Origin: Gentiana macrophylla
Lineage: Eukaryota; Streptophyta; Magnoliopsida; Gentianales; Gentianaceae
Length of the DNA stretch: 64,000 nt
Direction: 5' to 3'
Assembly: GCA_026214975.1 (NCBI GenBank)
Contig: JAOBSW010000555.1
Location: 62,001-126,000 of the forward strand
Shown here piece by piece: positions 10,806-21,863 of the stretch. The notes below the pieces were generated by a model that did not search any database, had not been told where the DNA came from, and was given only the letters and a program-made list of their open reading frames with translations. Every line of letters starts with the position of its first letter. Positions within the stretch are counted from its first letter, which is position 1. Position numbers and translations under genes: made by a program.

Positions 10806-11357
10806 CTATTGCATCCTCTCCTTATTCGACAACATTCCATTCAAAAATTTAAAATATGGGGGAATGCTCAAAATTGCCTCTAATAGGGGAATGTTCACCT
10901 CTACCTTCCTTAGAAGATTCAGAAATTTCACCTGACCTTGGGTCAGTATGTCCTTTCTGGGTCCCTTAGGAGGGTAGGGTAAGGTAGTAACATCAAAGTT
11001 AGGGGGAGGAGGAGGAATTCCATTTTTCTTACCTTTTTCTTTTGGCGGCGAAGGCTCTTCTTCTTTGATGTCCAAGACTACATACTCTTTCTTCGGTGCT
11101 TCCCCTTCCAATGCTTTCTTGTTTGCCTCCGCCAATGCCTTTTTCGTGGCTTCCAACTCTTTCCTCATTGCAGCCATTTCCTTCTCGACACTGCCAATTT
11201 CCAAATATTCAATCTTAACTTCACCATACATAGCCCCTTCACGGTCAACTACCTTCTCTTTCTCAGCCTTCTCAGTTTCTGCTTTCTCTGTCCATAATTC
11301 CTTCTTCTTATCACTTGGCCCAACCTCTTTACCACTTCGTGTGAACACAGCATTCAC
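10806..11357 (-). pseudogene. G1 gag C-terminal / gag-pro linker
   Basis: An open frame of 183 codons starts MNAVFTRSGKEVG. It has a Lys/Glu-rich coiled-coil-like section (residues 20-90, with KELEATKKALAEANKKALEGEA), a proline run (IPPPPPNFD, about 125-133) and the motif NIPLLEAILSIPPYFKFLNGML, which matches the segment just upstream of the protease in Athila polyproteins. It is in the same frame as the protease that follows, separated by one TAG at its end. Confidence 0.78.
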
Positions 11358-11359
11358 AC

Positions 11360-13604
11360 CTCTCGGGTTTCTCTCAGTGTTTCTCGGGAGCCCACCACTC
11401 AGATTTGTCTTTAGAGTGTCAGTTATTTGACCTACTTGGGTCTCTAAGTTTCAAATAGCAGAGTGGGTGGCCACTTTTTGCTGTACAACATTTTTGTTTA
11501 GCTTAGAAATAGTCCTAGTCTTTCCAGGAGTATCTCAGCGGGCGTCTTCTGAACACCAGAATTGTTTGATTGCTGATTACTTTGATTGCTCTGGTGCAGA
11601 TGAGCATTCGGATGCTGATAAGTGCCAGAATTATTATTTCTCGGTGGCTGGCTCGCTTGCTGATTCTGATTGTTTTGTTGGCCCTGATTCTGATTCTATC
11701 CTTGATTCTGGCCCCAATTCTGACTTTGCTGTTGCTGTTGGCTTTGATTAGGAGATTGCTGATTCTGGTTATTCTGATAGTTGCCTCTGCCTTGATTCTG
11801 GAAGGAATTCTGATTCTGGGGATTCTTGTTCCAAGGTCGGTTGTATGAGCTTTGGTTTTGTCTGAAACCTTGGTTTTGATTATTGTTATGATTCCGATTC
11901 GATTCTCGCTTTTGATTCCAACCTTGATTCTCGCTAATTTCGATTCCCACGCTTCGATTCCTTTGTCCAACATAGCTCACATCATATTGTTATGAATCAT
12001 CACCCATACCATAATCCATTTGCGGCCCTTGCTGATTGTCAAAATTCTGATTCCACTGCTGCTGGCCAAACTCTTGCTGATTCATACTCATCTGCCCATC
12101 GCATTGACATTCATTCTCTGTTGATCATTCTGGGTTCCAAATTTTTGTTGTGCTGGTGTAGGTGGCAACTGTTGTGGATAAGTGGGTTTTTTCGATGATG
12201 TACATTCCATGACAGAATGTCCACCTTCACAAAGTTGGCATTGCTGTGCCTTCTTTCTTTCCAACTCCATTTGGTCCATCTTTAGCACCATTTCTTGCAT
12301 CTTGTCATGCATGGCGATTCTCTATCGAGTTCTCTCCTTTTCAATGACTTTACACTTTCCATCGGGCTTTTTCTTCTTCATCTCTGGATCCCCATTGTCC
12401 TTCTCCATCTCGGCCGCATTCTCAATGTCTCTCATAGCTTGTTCAGGTGGCAGATTCATGATATCTCCGCCACTTGCGGCCTTCAGCTTGTTCTGGTGCA
12501 CTGGCTCTAAGGCTCTGAATAGTATAATTACTTGCTCAACCGTTGAAAAACTGTGTGGATGGAATCTCTTCAGTAGACCCCTAAACCTCTCATATGTCTC
12601 TTTTAGTGTCTCTCCCTTGAGACCATCAAATGAAGAGATTTCTTCTTTCAGATCTAAAATCTTCACCAGAGGAAAATACTTCCTCAAAAACACTTTCACT
12701 ACATCCGCCCATGTTTGTAACGAATCATTAGGTAATGAATCGTACCAATCCTTAGCAGCTCCTCTCAGTGCAAAGGGGAAAACTATCAGCTTTATTGCCT
12801 TGTCGCTAACCCCATTATATCTCATCATCCCACAAATTTGGAGAAAATGATCCAGAAAGCTGTTCGGGTTCTCAGTTGACTTCCCTGGGAACAAGGCGTG
12901 TTCCCCCAACATGTTCAAGATATTCTACTTTATATCCATGTTGTTGGCATTAATAGGAGGTACTCGAATTGGATTATGTCCCGTGACTTCCTGCGGCATA
13001 GTCACATAATCTCGGTAGACTCTCGGTCCTTGCACCTGCTAAGCCCTCTGTGGATGATAATTCTGCTGTTGATAAAACTGCTGCATAGGGGGTTGCTGAG
13101 GATACGGGTTTTGGAACCCCTGTTGTTTCTCCTGATCCCTTAGCGTTTGCAATACTCGATTTACAGTCTCTTAGTCTAATTCGGGTCCCATTTTTTGAGT
13201 ATTCTGAGCATTTTGTCCCCCCTGTGCTGTCCAATCCCTGTCCTCTGATTAAACTGTGGAGTTATCAAATGAAGTAACACTGTGTTGTCCTCTCTAAATG
13301 GTTCATGACGTGGGGTCATCGGTGGAGTTTGCAACGGCAGTGTTGCGTTACCACCAGTAGTGTTTGAGGTTTACCCTGGTGCGTCATGTTCATCGATGGG
13401 GACTATGCCCTCTCTACGAGTCGTTATATCATCCATTTCTGCAGAGAAATCTGAGAGTGAGCTTTCTACTACCCCTTCTTCTTCAAACAAAGGGTTCGGA
13501 CTAGCAATCAGGATTTCCCCTCGGCGCTGACTGTTTCTGGGACGTGCGTAAGCTTCAATCTCTTCAATCGGTTCGATAAGAGGTTCTTTGGAGCTTCGGG
13601 TCAT
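11360..13604 (-). pseudogene. G1 gag (Athila-like nucleocapsid/capsid), several breaks
   Basis: The probable start is the ATG at 13604, 88 bases from the PBS (MTRSSKEPLIEPIEEIEAYA). The capsid domain (Retrotrans_gag type) is clearest at 12918-12322: ENPNSFLDHFLQICGMMRYNG, AAKDWYDSLPNDSLQTW, FLRKYFPL and ETYERFRGLLKRFHPH. A zinc knuckle CQLCEGGHSVMEC follows at 12202-12240 with CX2CX3HX4C spacing, the form I associate with Athila-type gag. After that comes a Gln/Asn-rich tract at about 12140-11500. Stops interrupt at about 12936 and 12322 and frames change near 12088. The protein would coat genomic RNA in cytoplasmic particles. Confidence 0.82.
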
Positions 13605-13691
13605 CCACTGTAAAACATGAAACAACATGAAAACAAAATAAAAATGACCTAAGCCCAAGCTTTCGGTCAAATTAAGAGATATCAAATGTTA

Positions 13692-13710
13692 CTCCCCGGC
13701 TACGATGTCA
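13692..13710 (-). other. G1 primer-binding site, tRNA-Asp type, altered
   Basis: Plus reads CTCCCCGGCTACGATGTCA. The usual tRNA-Asp 3' end is TCCCCGGCAACGGCGCCA, so the inner half is kept and the outer half changed, partly as C-to-T/G-to-A. It lies 7 bases from the LTR edge (13718). Confidence 0.7.
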
Positions 13711-13717
13711 AAATTCT

Positions 13718-14807
13718 TGATAGCAAAATACTTAACCGCTAACTTTCACTGACAGAGTATTGGGTCAACGAGAGTATAGTGGTCATAAGGTCGAATGCAC
13801 ATGGAGTAATGTCAAAGTACCAAAGCTGACGTAGAACTTAGTTCAGGTCAAAATAATGGTGGATGATATTGTACTAGTGCAAAAATAAAGATTATACTAC
13901 CGGTGTTTACTTCTAGTTATTAAAAGGTATAGCCTAACTATGATCCCACAAGAAAATTTTACCCCTTAGAAAAGACTTGACAGGGAGTGTGTCTCAACCG
14001 ACCTACCTATCCAATGTAGTTTAACGACATCCACGGGTGCCAACTCCTAATTCTAGTGATTAGACTGAACAACTCGATCTAACCACCCTATGTGAAGCTA
14101 ACCGACTCTCCATTTAGAAAACTGATTATCCTAACATGATAAAGCTTTAGAGCTGCTTGAACAACGATGACAAACCTCTGTATTGGAAACGGACCTAACA
14201 ACTAGGCCAAATGTATGCAACGATCCTAAAACCCCTTATCCCACATCTCACCGCAAAATGCATCTATAAGTTCGATGTGTGTGACAGTGAACTAGGTGAT
14301 CAATCTAATTCAAAGATGTTAAAATAAGTTTTAGGACGTGGAATAATCGTTTAAACATTCAATTATGCACTACACAACTCCCAATCTCATCCTCTTTAGG
14401 GTTTTCACTCACTTTCACATAATTCGACTACATATGCAATTACCTACTCATGATTATTCGATTAAACAAAAGAAGAAAAGAAAACATGATAGGAATAATA
14501 AAAGAGAAATAATTCATTACCATAAAATAGCAGAAAATCTTATCCACAATGTAAGACGAAAAAATTGCACCAAAAAGTTGAATCTTTTGTTCTTGAAAGG
14601 GAAATCTAAGCTAGAACAAATGTGTAAGATCGAAGGAAGTAATCTATGGAATCAAAGGATTGAAAGGTGATCAAACTACACTAAAATCGCCCCTAAATCG
14701 CCTAGGAAAAGTCTAAAGACGGCCAAAGATAATCATGGGCTGAATGAGCTGCGTATTTATAGTGTAGGTCGAAAATCTGCTTCTGTCGGTCTTGGACGAG
14801 CGTTTGA
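13718..14807 (-). repeat. G1 5' LTR, truncated
   Basis: This matches 6166-7256 base for base over most of its length and stops just after GGACGAGCGTTTG (14794-14806), before the palindromic array would begin. The promoter-bearing part of the 5' LTR is therefore gone; the TATA box (14754-14762) remains. Confidence 0.85.
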
Positions 14808-14825
14808 ATCTTGGTTTTGTGTCAC

Positions 14826-16100
14826 TTGATCTTATTGAGTATGTAGATCGTTTCCACTGGTGTTTGGTTCATCATACACTATATGAATTGACTCGTCAAT
14901 CACCAAAGTCATCTTGTTTAGTATTCTGAATGCTTTTCTTGTGTTTGAGTATCTCATGAATATTGCTTCATCAGCTTTTTCATCAAAAGTTTGTAGCTGG
15001 TTCCTATTCAAGACAAAACATTTACTTCCAAACATGTGTAAATGAGACATGTTAGGTTTTATTCCATTCCGCACTTTATAGGGTGTATTCCCATGATGCT
15101 TGTTGATGATTGATCTATTTTGTGTGTAGCATGTTGTATTAGCTGCTTCTGCCCAAAATCTCTTTGGTAAGCTTTCTTTTACAATCATTGTTCTGACCGC
15201 CTCTTTTGGGGATCTGTTTCTCCTTTCCGCTACTCCATATTGTTGTGGGGTTCCTATTGTAGATAGTTGATGCATTACTCCATTTGCTTCACAATAGATT
15301 CTGATTGCTTCATTTTGAAATTTTGTGCCTGTCTGATCTAATCTTGATAATCTTTAGTTCTTTCTCATTTTGAAGTCTCTTCAATAGATTTGGTAGTTTC
15401 CTGAGTGTCTCTTCTTGTTCATGAATATAGTCCTTGTAAATTTTTAAAAGACATCAACAACCACTAAAGTGTATTTCATACCACTTACACTTACTGGGGT
15501 GACTGGTCTAAATAGATCCATATGCAATAGCTGTAAGATTCTTGTTGTTGACTGGTGTGGCTTTGATTTGAAAGAGCTCTTGATTTGCTTTACTTTCTAG
15601 AAGGCATCACATAGACTCTCTATATTGAATGTGATCGCTGGTAGGCCTTTCAGAAGATTGCTTTTTGATAGCATGTTGATTGTCTTGAAATTCAGATGAT
15701 TTAGTCTTCTGTGCCAGATCCAACTGGGTGATTGCTTGTTCTTCACTAGTAGAGAAGTTTATGCTTTTGCTGTATCCAATCCACCACATACATGTTATCT
15801 TCTCTTCTTCCTGCAAGTACAACGGTATTGGCTTGTTTATGAATTACTTTCCTTCCTTGGTGAAATGCACCTATTAGCCTTTTTGATGCTTAACAGATTG
15901 AAATTTAGTCCCTTGACATATGCTACATGCTGAATCTTCAAATTGTTCTTTAATATTGTGCCTTCCCACTTAATCTTGCCAGGGTTTTATTTTCCACAAA
16001 TGTAACTTTAAGGCCATCAAAAGCTTTATAATCCTTCAGCCATCCTTTATTTCCAGTCATGTGTCTAGAACATCCACAGTCTATGTACCAGAAATCCTCC
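14826..16100 (-). pseudogene. C1 protease and integrase remnant
   Basis: From about 16092 the minus strand gives WYIDCGCSRHMTG. The family motif is WYIDSGCSRHMTG, so the catalytic Asp-Ser-Gly has become Asp-Cys-Gly. GAG-pre-integrase sequence follows with many breaks (about 16000-15600). The integrase C-terminal half is readable at 15275-14832: QLSTIGTPQQYGVAERRNRS with the catalytic Glu of the DDE triad, FWAEAANTTCYTQNRSIINK, and DEKADEAIFMRYSNTRKAFR. The sequence stops at DEPNTSGNDLHTQ; RT and RNase H are missing. Confidence 0.78.
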
Positions 16101-17013
16101 AAAACAAATTAAGTATTTTTAGGTACCCAACATTGTTTGGGTCCATGCATGTTAGCAGTCATGCCTCCTACCCCAAGTGTATATCCAAAGGATCTTCTCC
16201 TTGGAGGGTTGAAATCATCAACCTCATATGTATAAGGCATGGCAGACCTCCTAATTGTATTTTTAAAAGTATTCTGATACATTTCCTTGCTTTTGGAATT
16301 CTTGCATCTTGTTTCACTCTCCAATACACATGAGGTTACCTATTTTCATATTGTCTTTTGTATCTAGGGCTAGATTTATGATGGTTTTTCCTGAATCCAT
16401 TAGACTATCTATGAACTAGTCTCCTTTTGTACACTGTAAGTAAAACATTCCAATCATCTTCTGAAGGGTAAAGTCTGCCCTTACATTTCAGTATGCCTTT
16501 GACTTTAGTGGGCTGGTAGTAAGATGATTTACTCTTCTGTTTCAGTTTACTGGTCTGTGCCTTGGTTGGTGCAGGATGAGTGACAGACTTAATGTTTGTC
16601 CTTTTCTGAACTTAGGACTAGTTTTAGTCTTTGATTCAGAACTGTGTTTACCATTATGTCTTCCCTCATCTTGACTCTTTTAGCCAAGACCACATCGGGA
16701 TCCAAACCTTTTTGGGGGTTTGTAAGCTGGTGCATTCAATGCCTCACCTGGTACATAAATCTTCTCTGCTGGTGAAGTGGTTTCCTTAGCCAGTCTGTCA
16801 ACACCAGATGACTGATCATCTGTTACTTGTTGAACATCTAATTTAACCTCTTTATTTGCCAAAGAATATTTTGGTAAATCCAGTTCTCTTTTTAGTCTTT
16901 TATTTTCCTTCTTAAGATTCACATTATTGCATTAGAATTTCATGATTCATTTGAATTTCTTCAAACTTGCTCGTGAGATTTTTGATTAGTGTAGTGGAAT
17001 CAAGTGGGGAAAT
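16101..17013 (-). pseudogene. C1 gag C-terminal region, part 1
   Basis: The reading includes NLKKENKRLKRELDL, a charged heptad-rich coiled-coil segment matching RKENKRLKKELDEMK of Copia-B, and GPKQCWVPKNT just before the protease. Multiple stops are present. The frame continues across the P1 insertion: removing P1 and one TSD gives ESYISPLDSTTLI, parallel to QSSILPLDSANLI of Copia-B. Confidence 0.72.
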
Positions 17014-17018
17014 ATAAG

Positions 17019-18745
17019 TGTTAGATGTAGTGCCCGGAAGACAATTTGTGTAATTGTTTTTAATAATGGATGACAGAATTTATCTCACCTTGTTACTTGC
17101 TTTGTGCTTCTAAAGTAATACACTGCTGCAAACCCTAAGTATATCAGTATGTAACCGCTTAACTCAGTGTATGGCATGCACGTGAAGATTGAGTTAGTGG
17201 TGATATACTTAAACTGTTAGTCCGTGGTGAACTTAATCAGAGTTTAGGGTCTCTTGATTAAAACACCAATAATGCACCCAGAACACCTTAGGGTGTGATA
17301 GTCTTATCCGGACTGTCGGTAGAGGGTACCTACGTGGGGCATTTATATATGATGGCATTCATATAGGACTGGACCGATTTAATCTGAATTTCTCGATATA
17401 ATTCCGTAATCGAGGAATCTTATTAAATCATTAGATGATCATATATGGATCAACCTTAATCCTGAGGTGATCACGAGTGGTGCCGCTTGTCTCGGGATAG
17501 TGTTTGATGTGTTAGTTCTGATTCACTTAAATATGTGTTCCAAGCCACTTCTCGTTGGCACTATCTCTCGATGAGTGAGTAGTTCTGATTTTCACAGACA
17601 TGGAATCCATTCCTTCCTGCGGGAAGAAGAGAGACAGTCCCCTTATTTGTTATCCCTAAGAAAGTGATCGATCCCGGGAGTTCACATTTGACTAATTAGC
17701 TACTAGTCAGATATGTGTACTAATTGATCATCAGGAGGTTAATGTTAAATAAGGATAAGATATTCTGAGTCGGGTTCGCAGAGACTTCCCACTCAGAATG
17801 GACAGTCTATGGAGGGTTAATCCGTATGTAGTGATTATATCAGTGGACGCTTATTCACTCTATGGGTTGGGTATAAGTATACATCTATGATCGGTAGAGT
17901 TCGGATTTCGGGTTTATGGTGGCGTAATCCCGGAATTAATAATTAATGTACTTATTCATTCGATGAATAATTAATTATTGGAGCTATGGTTATAGGTCCA
18001 TGGTCCCCGATGTGGCTTCGTAATTCGGACTAATAATCTTGTTATTTGGGCCTCAGTGATAATTAATTGGCTGGGCTAATAAATTGATAAGCATGAATAT
18101 TATTTAGTTGGGCTAAATAATATAATACACATAAAAGACATTTTATGTGGGCTAAAACCCTAGGGAGGTGGCGCCATTTGTGATCTCCTTTAGCACAATA
18201 ATTGATTTTCTTGTGTTATGGAAAAATAAAAGATATTCTTGTTATGTGATTGGTTGTATGACATGTTATTTGGTTTCCTATTCGTCAATGACATGTCACA
18301 ATTATTCATTAAGGAAAATATCTTTTTATTTTATTTAATTAATTAAAACTTAAAGACCAAGGATTTACTCTCCTATAAAAGGTGAGTTATTCAAAGTGTA
18401 AAAAGACACTTAGAATTTCGGCCTCATCACCAAAAGAGAGAAAGAAAAATTAGTTTTCTTGTCTTGGGTTTTTTGAAGAAGAAAAACTACAAGTTTTTCT
18501 TGGTGTTGCATATCAAGGAGGTTCTCATATCGAGAAGGGTGTCCACAAACCACCGTTTGGAGAACACATTGGAAGATCAAGGCTTCTCATCCTAAGATCT
18601 TGGCTTCTCTTCTTTTTATTGGTATGATTTTCTTAACCCCCTTGTAGTTGTTAAATCCTTTATTTATGTATTGTAATATATAAATCGTGATCCATCCGCT
18701 GCGCATAGATCTAATTCATTTAGATCTGAGCTCCTACATCCTTCA
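17019..18745 (+). repeat. P1: solo LTR, 1.7 kb, TSD ATAAG
   Basis: It starts TGTTAGATGTAGTGCCCG and ends CTACATCCTTCA, so it has TG...CA termini. The 5-bp duplication ATAAG flanks it exactly at 17014-17018 and 18746-18750. An inverted second copy lies at 43404-45119. It contains a TATA box (TATAAAA, 18374-18380) and no internal domain, so it is best read as the product of LTR-LTR recombination. A hairpin-forming stretch near 17945-17975 (TTATTCAT, TCG, ATGAATAA) is conserved in shape in P2. The family of the parent element is not known from the sequence. Confidence 0.9.
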
Positions 18746-18750
18746 ATAAG

Positions 18751-19197
18751 ATTCTGCCATGTCAGAAGTAGATGCACTAGATGAGGATGCACTAGATAGT
18801 GCCTCTGTTCCTTCAATTTATTTGGCTATCAGACATTGCAATGCTTTGTCATTATCTGAGCTGGTGCCTTTACTGGAATTTGTGTCATTTTCAGATGACT
18901 CTGCTGTGCTGTCATCCTCTTCACTGCTTGGCTCATCCTTTAGTGCCTTTCTACTTTTCTTTTTGTCAGTTGAGTGCCTTTTCTTGTCTGAAGATTTGTA
19001 ACTTTTATTTTCTTCATGTATGTCTTTATTTTCTTCAGGGCAGTCAAATTTAAAGCGTCCCTTATTTTTTCAATTGAAGCATATTCCTTCATCATCTTTC
19101 TTCTTGATATCTTTACTGGTGCAAGACTTGTGTTTGGATGAGGAACTACCTTTGAATTGCTTTTTCTAGAATCTGTCGTATTTTCTTATTAGTAAAG
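18751..19197 (-). pseudogene. C1 gag C-terminal region, part 2, with damaged zinc knuckle
   Basis: Minus-strand reading gives an acidic, Ser-rich segment (SSEEDDSTAESSENDTNSS) preceded by a zinc-knuckle-like stretch near 19080-19040. Copia-B has CFNCKKKGHFKTDC there; in C1 the second Cys codon has become a stop and the His is changed (GRFKFDC). The G2 LTR interrupts the gag immediately upstream. Confidence 0.7.
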
Positions 19198-19225
19198 TGA
19201 TGGCCGTTTTATAGTATACCAACTT

Positions 19226-19555
19226 TGTTACATTATAGAGACTAAAGAGAATGCTGAGTGCAATCACGACACGATCGGTGACACAATGACGTCTTTGATA
19301 GTGTAAAGTCACATACGGTGTAGAGACACAACAACCTACTGAGTAAAATGTAGATTCTGTTATTAGTTTGTTGTAACCATTTGCAACTTACTTTTAACTG
19401 ATCAATGAGGTGTATGAAGCCATAAATACCCCATGAGGTGTATAAAGCCATACATACCCCATGATCAGCTGCATTGTAATCTAACTTGTAACTTTCAGTT
19501 CATCAATAATAATTCCGCATTTTACTTTCAATTTATAATTCTATAAACTTCATCA
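19226..19555 (+). repeat. Copia-A 5' LTR
   Basis: The 330-bp LTR begins TGTTACATTATAG and ends CACTTCATCA-like (ACTTCATCA). It matches 38175-38480 throughout but is longer because a 28-bp segment is present twice (19407-19434 and 19435-19462), against once in the 3' LTR. Confidence 0.92.
19407..19462 (+). repeat. 28-bp tandem duplication in Copia-A 5' LTR
   Basis: The unit begins GAGGTGTATGAAGCC and ends ATACCCCAT, and occurs twice with three differences. The 3' LTR has one copy, so the duplication arose after insertion or was lost in the other LTR. Confidence 0.85.
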
Positions 19556-19567
19556 TGGTATCAAAGC
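19556..19567 (+). other. Copia-A primer-binding site
   Basis: TGGTATCAAAGC directly abuts the 5' LTR, one base different from the usual initiator-Met PBS TGGTATCAGAGC. Confidence 0.9.
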
Positions 19568-19781
19568 AGAAATTTGAGAATTTTTGAATGCTTTCCTGCG
19601 TTTTCTTTCCAATCTTTGAAGAATCTTGAGAGTTTTTTTTTTTCATCTTTTCTAAGATTTCAGTTTCTTGAGAGTATACCGTCATCATTTTTCCTGAGGT
19701 TTTTGATAATTTTTTGATCCGCTTTTTCTGTAATTTCACTTTTATTGTTGATTTGTGATTAATTCTAGAGTTCTTGACAGC

Positions 19782-20730
19782 CATGGCAGCTAAGAAACAA
19801 GAAATAAAAGTCCATCCAGTCCATTTTATGTTCATCCTAATGAGAATTCATCTCTAGTTCTTGTTCAGCAATTGATGAATGAGAACAACTATAATCCATG
19901 GAATATGTCTATGGAGATGGTGTTAATCACCAAGAACAAAATTGGCTTCGTAGATGGCACAATCAAAAGGCCAGAAGCAGATTCAGCAGATTTCCATGCA
20001 TGGAGACAATGTGATACAATGGTGAGATCATAGATCCTGAATTCTGTGGAAAATACCATTGCTCAAAGTTTGATGTACTTCAAGAGTGCACATAGAGTTT
20101 GGAAGAATCTTTCAGCTAGATTTTCTAATGTTGATGCCTTGAGGCTTTCAGATCTTCTTGAAGAGATGCATCTGCTAAAAAAAGGTAGTGACTCTGTCAA
20201 TCAATATTTCACCAAAATTGATGGTTCTGTGGGAAGAAATAGACCATTAGGCCTGTATCAATTTGTTCTTGTGATCCTCAATGCCACTGCAACGCAATTA
20301 GCACACTAATGGATAATGAGGAAGCTGAACATGTTATGAAATTCCTAAAAGGTTTAAGGGATGATTTTGAGCCAATGGTTTCACAGGAAATGCTGGTGGT
20401 CCCTTTCCTAGAAATCCATGATGCATTTGCAATGGCCATTAAATTTGAAAGATAGAAGTTGTATGTAGCAAATAGGGCCAAGAATCAAGATTCTATGGTT
20501 CTCTTGTCTCAGAAAATGGACAGTGGCAAAATCAGATTGTCAGCAGACCTAACTCTGTATCTGCTGCAAATTCTAGATCTAAAAACCCCAAGAAGATGCA
20601 ATGCAGTTTTTGTGGATTTAATGGTCATAATGAGGAAATTTGTTTCCAGAAACATGTCTATCCTCCTTGTTTCAAGTCAAAAAGGGAAAATTTGGTAGAG
20701 GAAGAACAGTCAGCAGAAGAAGATCAGGCC
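19782..20730 (+). pseudogene. Copia-A gag (UBN2-type) with zinc knuckle, broken
   Basis: The likely start is the ATG at 19782, then a frameshift. Recognisable gag follows: LVQQLMNENNYNPWNMSMEM, NKIGFVDGTIKRPEADSADF, then SVENTIAQSLMYFKSAHRVW and ARFSNVDALRLSDL. It is the helical capsid domain typical of copia gag. The zinc knuckle CSFCGFNGHNEEIC is intact at 20602-20643 (CX2CX4HX4C), in a different frame from the longest open stretch there. Frame changes and stops (for example at 20031 and 20307) make it a pseudogene. Confidence 0.82.
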
Positions 20731-20759
20731 CAAAACAGGTATGCTTGACCGGGGTTTCC

Positions 20760-21863
20760 AAATCTTACTGCACAACAACTTGACAAGTTGATGGCTCTAC
20801 TGAGTTCTGATCCTCCTACACATACAGAGTTTGCTATTGGCCAGCCTGCTGAGATTGTGACATACTATGCACCTGCTACAGGGACATGTGATCTAAATTT
20901 AGTAAGATCTATACAATGGATCTTGGACTCTGGTGACAGAGATCACATTGTTGGATCATTAAATCTGTTAAGCAATCCCGAACCTTCATCTGGTATAAAA
21001 ACAGGATTACCTAATGGAAATAATGTTTCTATCACACATATAGGACAAGTCAGGGTAAACTCTCAGCTGGTCCTACATGATGTGTTTTGCTTTCCTGGTT
21101 TTAAATATAATCTTTTTTCTTTAGCTGCCTTTATCAATCATACAAAAGGTGCAACTGTTTTTTCTGCTAACAAGTGTGTTTTGCAGGAAAGAACAAGAAA
21201 GTGATTGGTTCATCTGAGTTACACAAATGACACTATGTCATGGATCAACCAATAAGACTCTCTGTTGTCAATGCTATAGAAAATCACACACTGTCTGATA
21301 GATTAGATAATTCTCTTTTATGGCATTACATACTAGGACACTTGCAAGATAAGCGACTACAAGTCATTAGTTCACAGTCTGCTGATGTCAAGTTTTGTGA
21401 TCATGACCTCTGTTATGTTTGTCCCATGGAAAAACTATAAAAAAAACCTTTTCCATTAAGTACAATTGATTCTGTTTTTGATCTTGTTCATACGGATATT
21501 TGAGGTCTTTTAAGACAACATAATGTGAATGAACAACAATATTTTCTTACTGTTGTAAATGATTTTTCTAGATTCACTTGGGTATTTCTTATGAGGCACA
21601 AATCTGAATCTTCTGACGTTGTAAAATCTTTTAATAAATTTGTTTCTACATAGTTTCACAAAGTTATCAAAGTTATCAAGTCTGATAATGGAGCTGAGTT
21701 TCAGCTCACTGATTTTTATGCTCAGCAGGGCATCATACATTAGACATCATGTGTCAGCACACCTGAACATAATGGTATTGTTGAAAGAAAACATTAGCAT
21801 TTGCGGAATCTTGCTAGGAGACTGAGGATCCAGAGTAATTTACTAATTGAATATTGGGGTTTC
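20760..21863 (+). pseudogene. Copia-A protease and integrase N-terminal part
   Basis: The protease has SIQWILDSGDRDHI. The usual motif is DSGATDH, so the Asp-Ser-Gly is kept but the following Ala is Asp. HDVFCFPGFKYNLFSLAAF follows, then the GAG-pre-integrase zinc-binding segment (LLWHYILGH ... CYVCPMEK). The DDE core is traceable through several stops: the first Asp in LVHTDI, the second in VIKSDNGAEF and the Glu in NGIVERK. The frame ends at IEYWGF where Copia-B inserted and resumes at 33869. Confidence 0.82.

Larger units (their letters stand above)
6166..14807 (-). mobile_element. G1: Athila-like Ty3/gypsy element with gag and protease only
   Basis: The 3' LTR is 6166-7946 and the 5' LTR begins at 13718 and is cut at 14807; the shared 1.1 kb is close to identical. 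The minus strand carries a tRNA-Asp-like PBS, gag (13604-11360), protease (10805-10189) and the very start of RT, then 1.8 kb of noncoding sequence and a purine tract. RT core, RNase H and integrase are absent, so it would have needed enzymes from a relative. It inserted in a family-A LTR; the right flank is a deletion junction with copia remnant C1. G2 (19198-41221) is the same broad family. Confidence 0.85.
14808..19197 (-). mobile_element. C1: SIRE-like Ty1/copia remnant, minus strand
   Basis: Gag to mid-integrase of a copia element closely related to Copia-B and Copia-C, interrupted by solo LTR P1 (17019-18745). It is cut at 14808 by a deletion junction with G1 and at 19197 by the G2 LTR. 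No LTR of its own is left in the window. Confidence 0.8.

Noticed and set aside
12182..12850. 222-codon plus-strand ORF
   Set aside because: It is the antisense shadow of G1 gag, which has recognisable capsid and zinc-knuckle motifs on minus.
13692..13710. tRNA-Asp gene fragment
   Set aside because: Only the 3' 18 bases match and the site is beside the G1 LTR, so it is a PBS.
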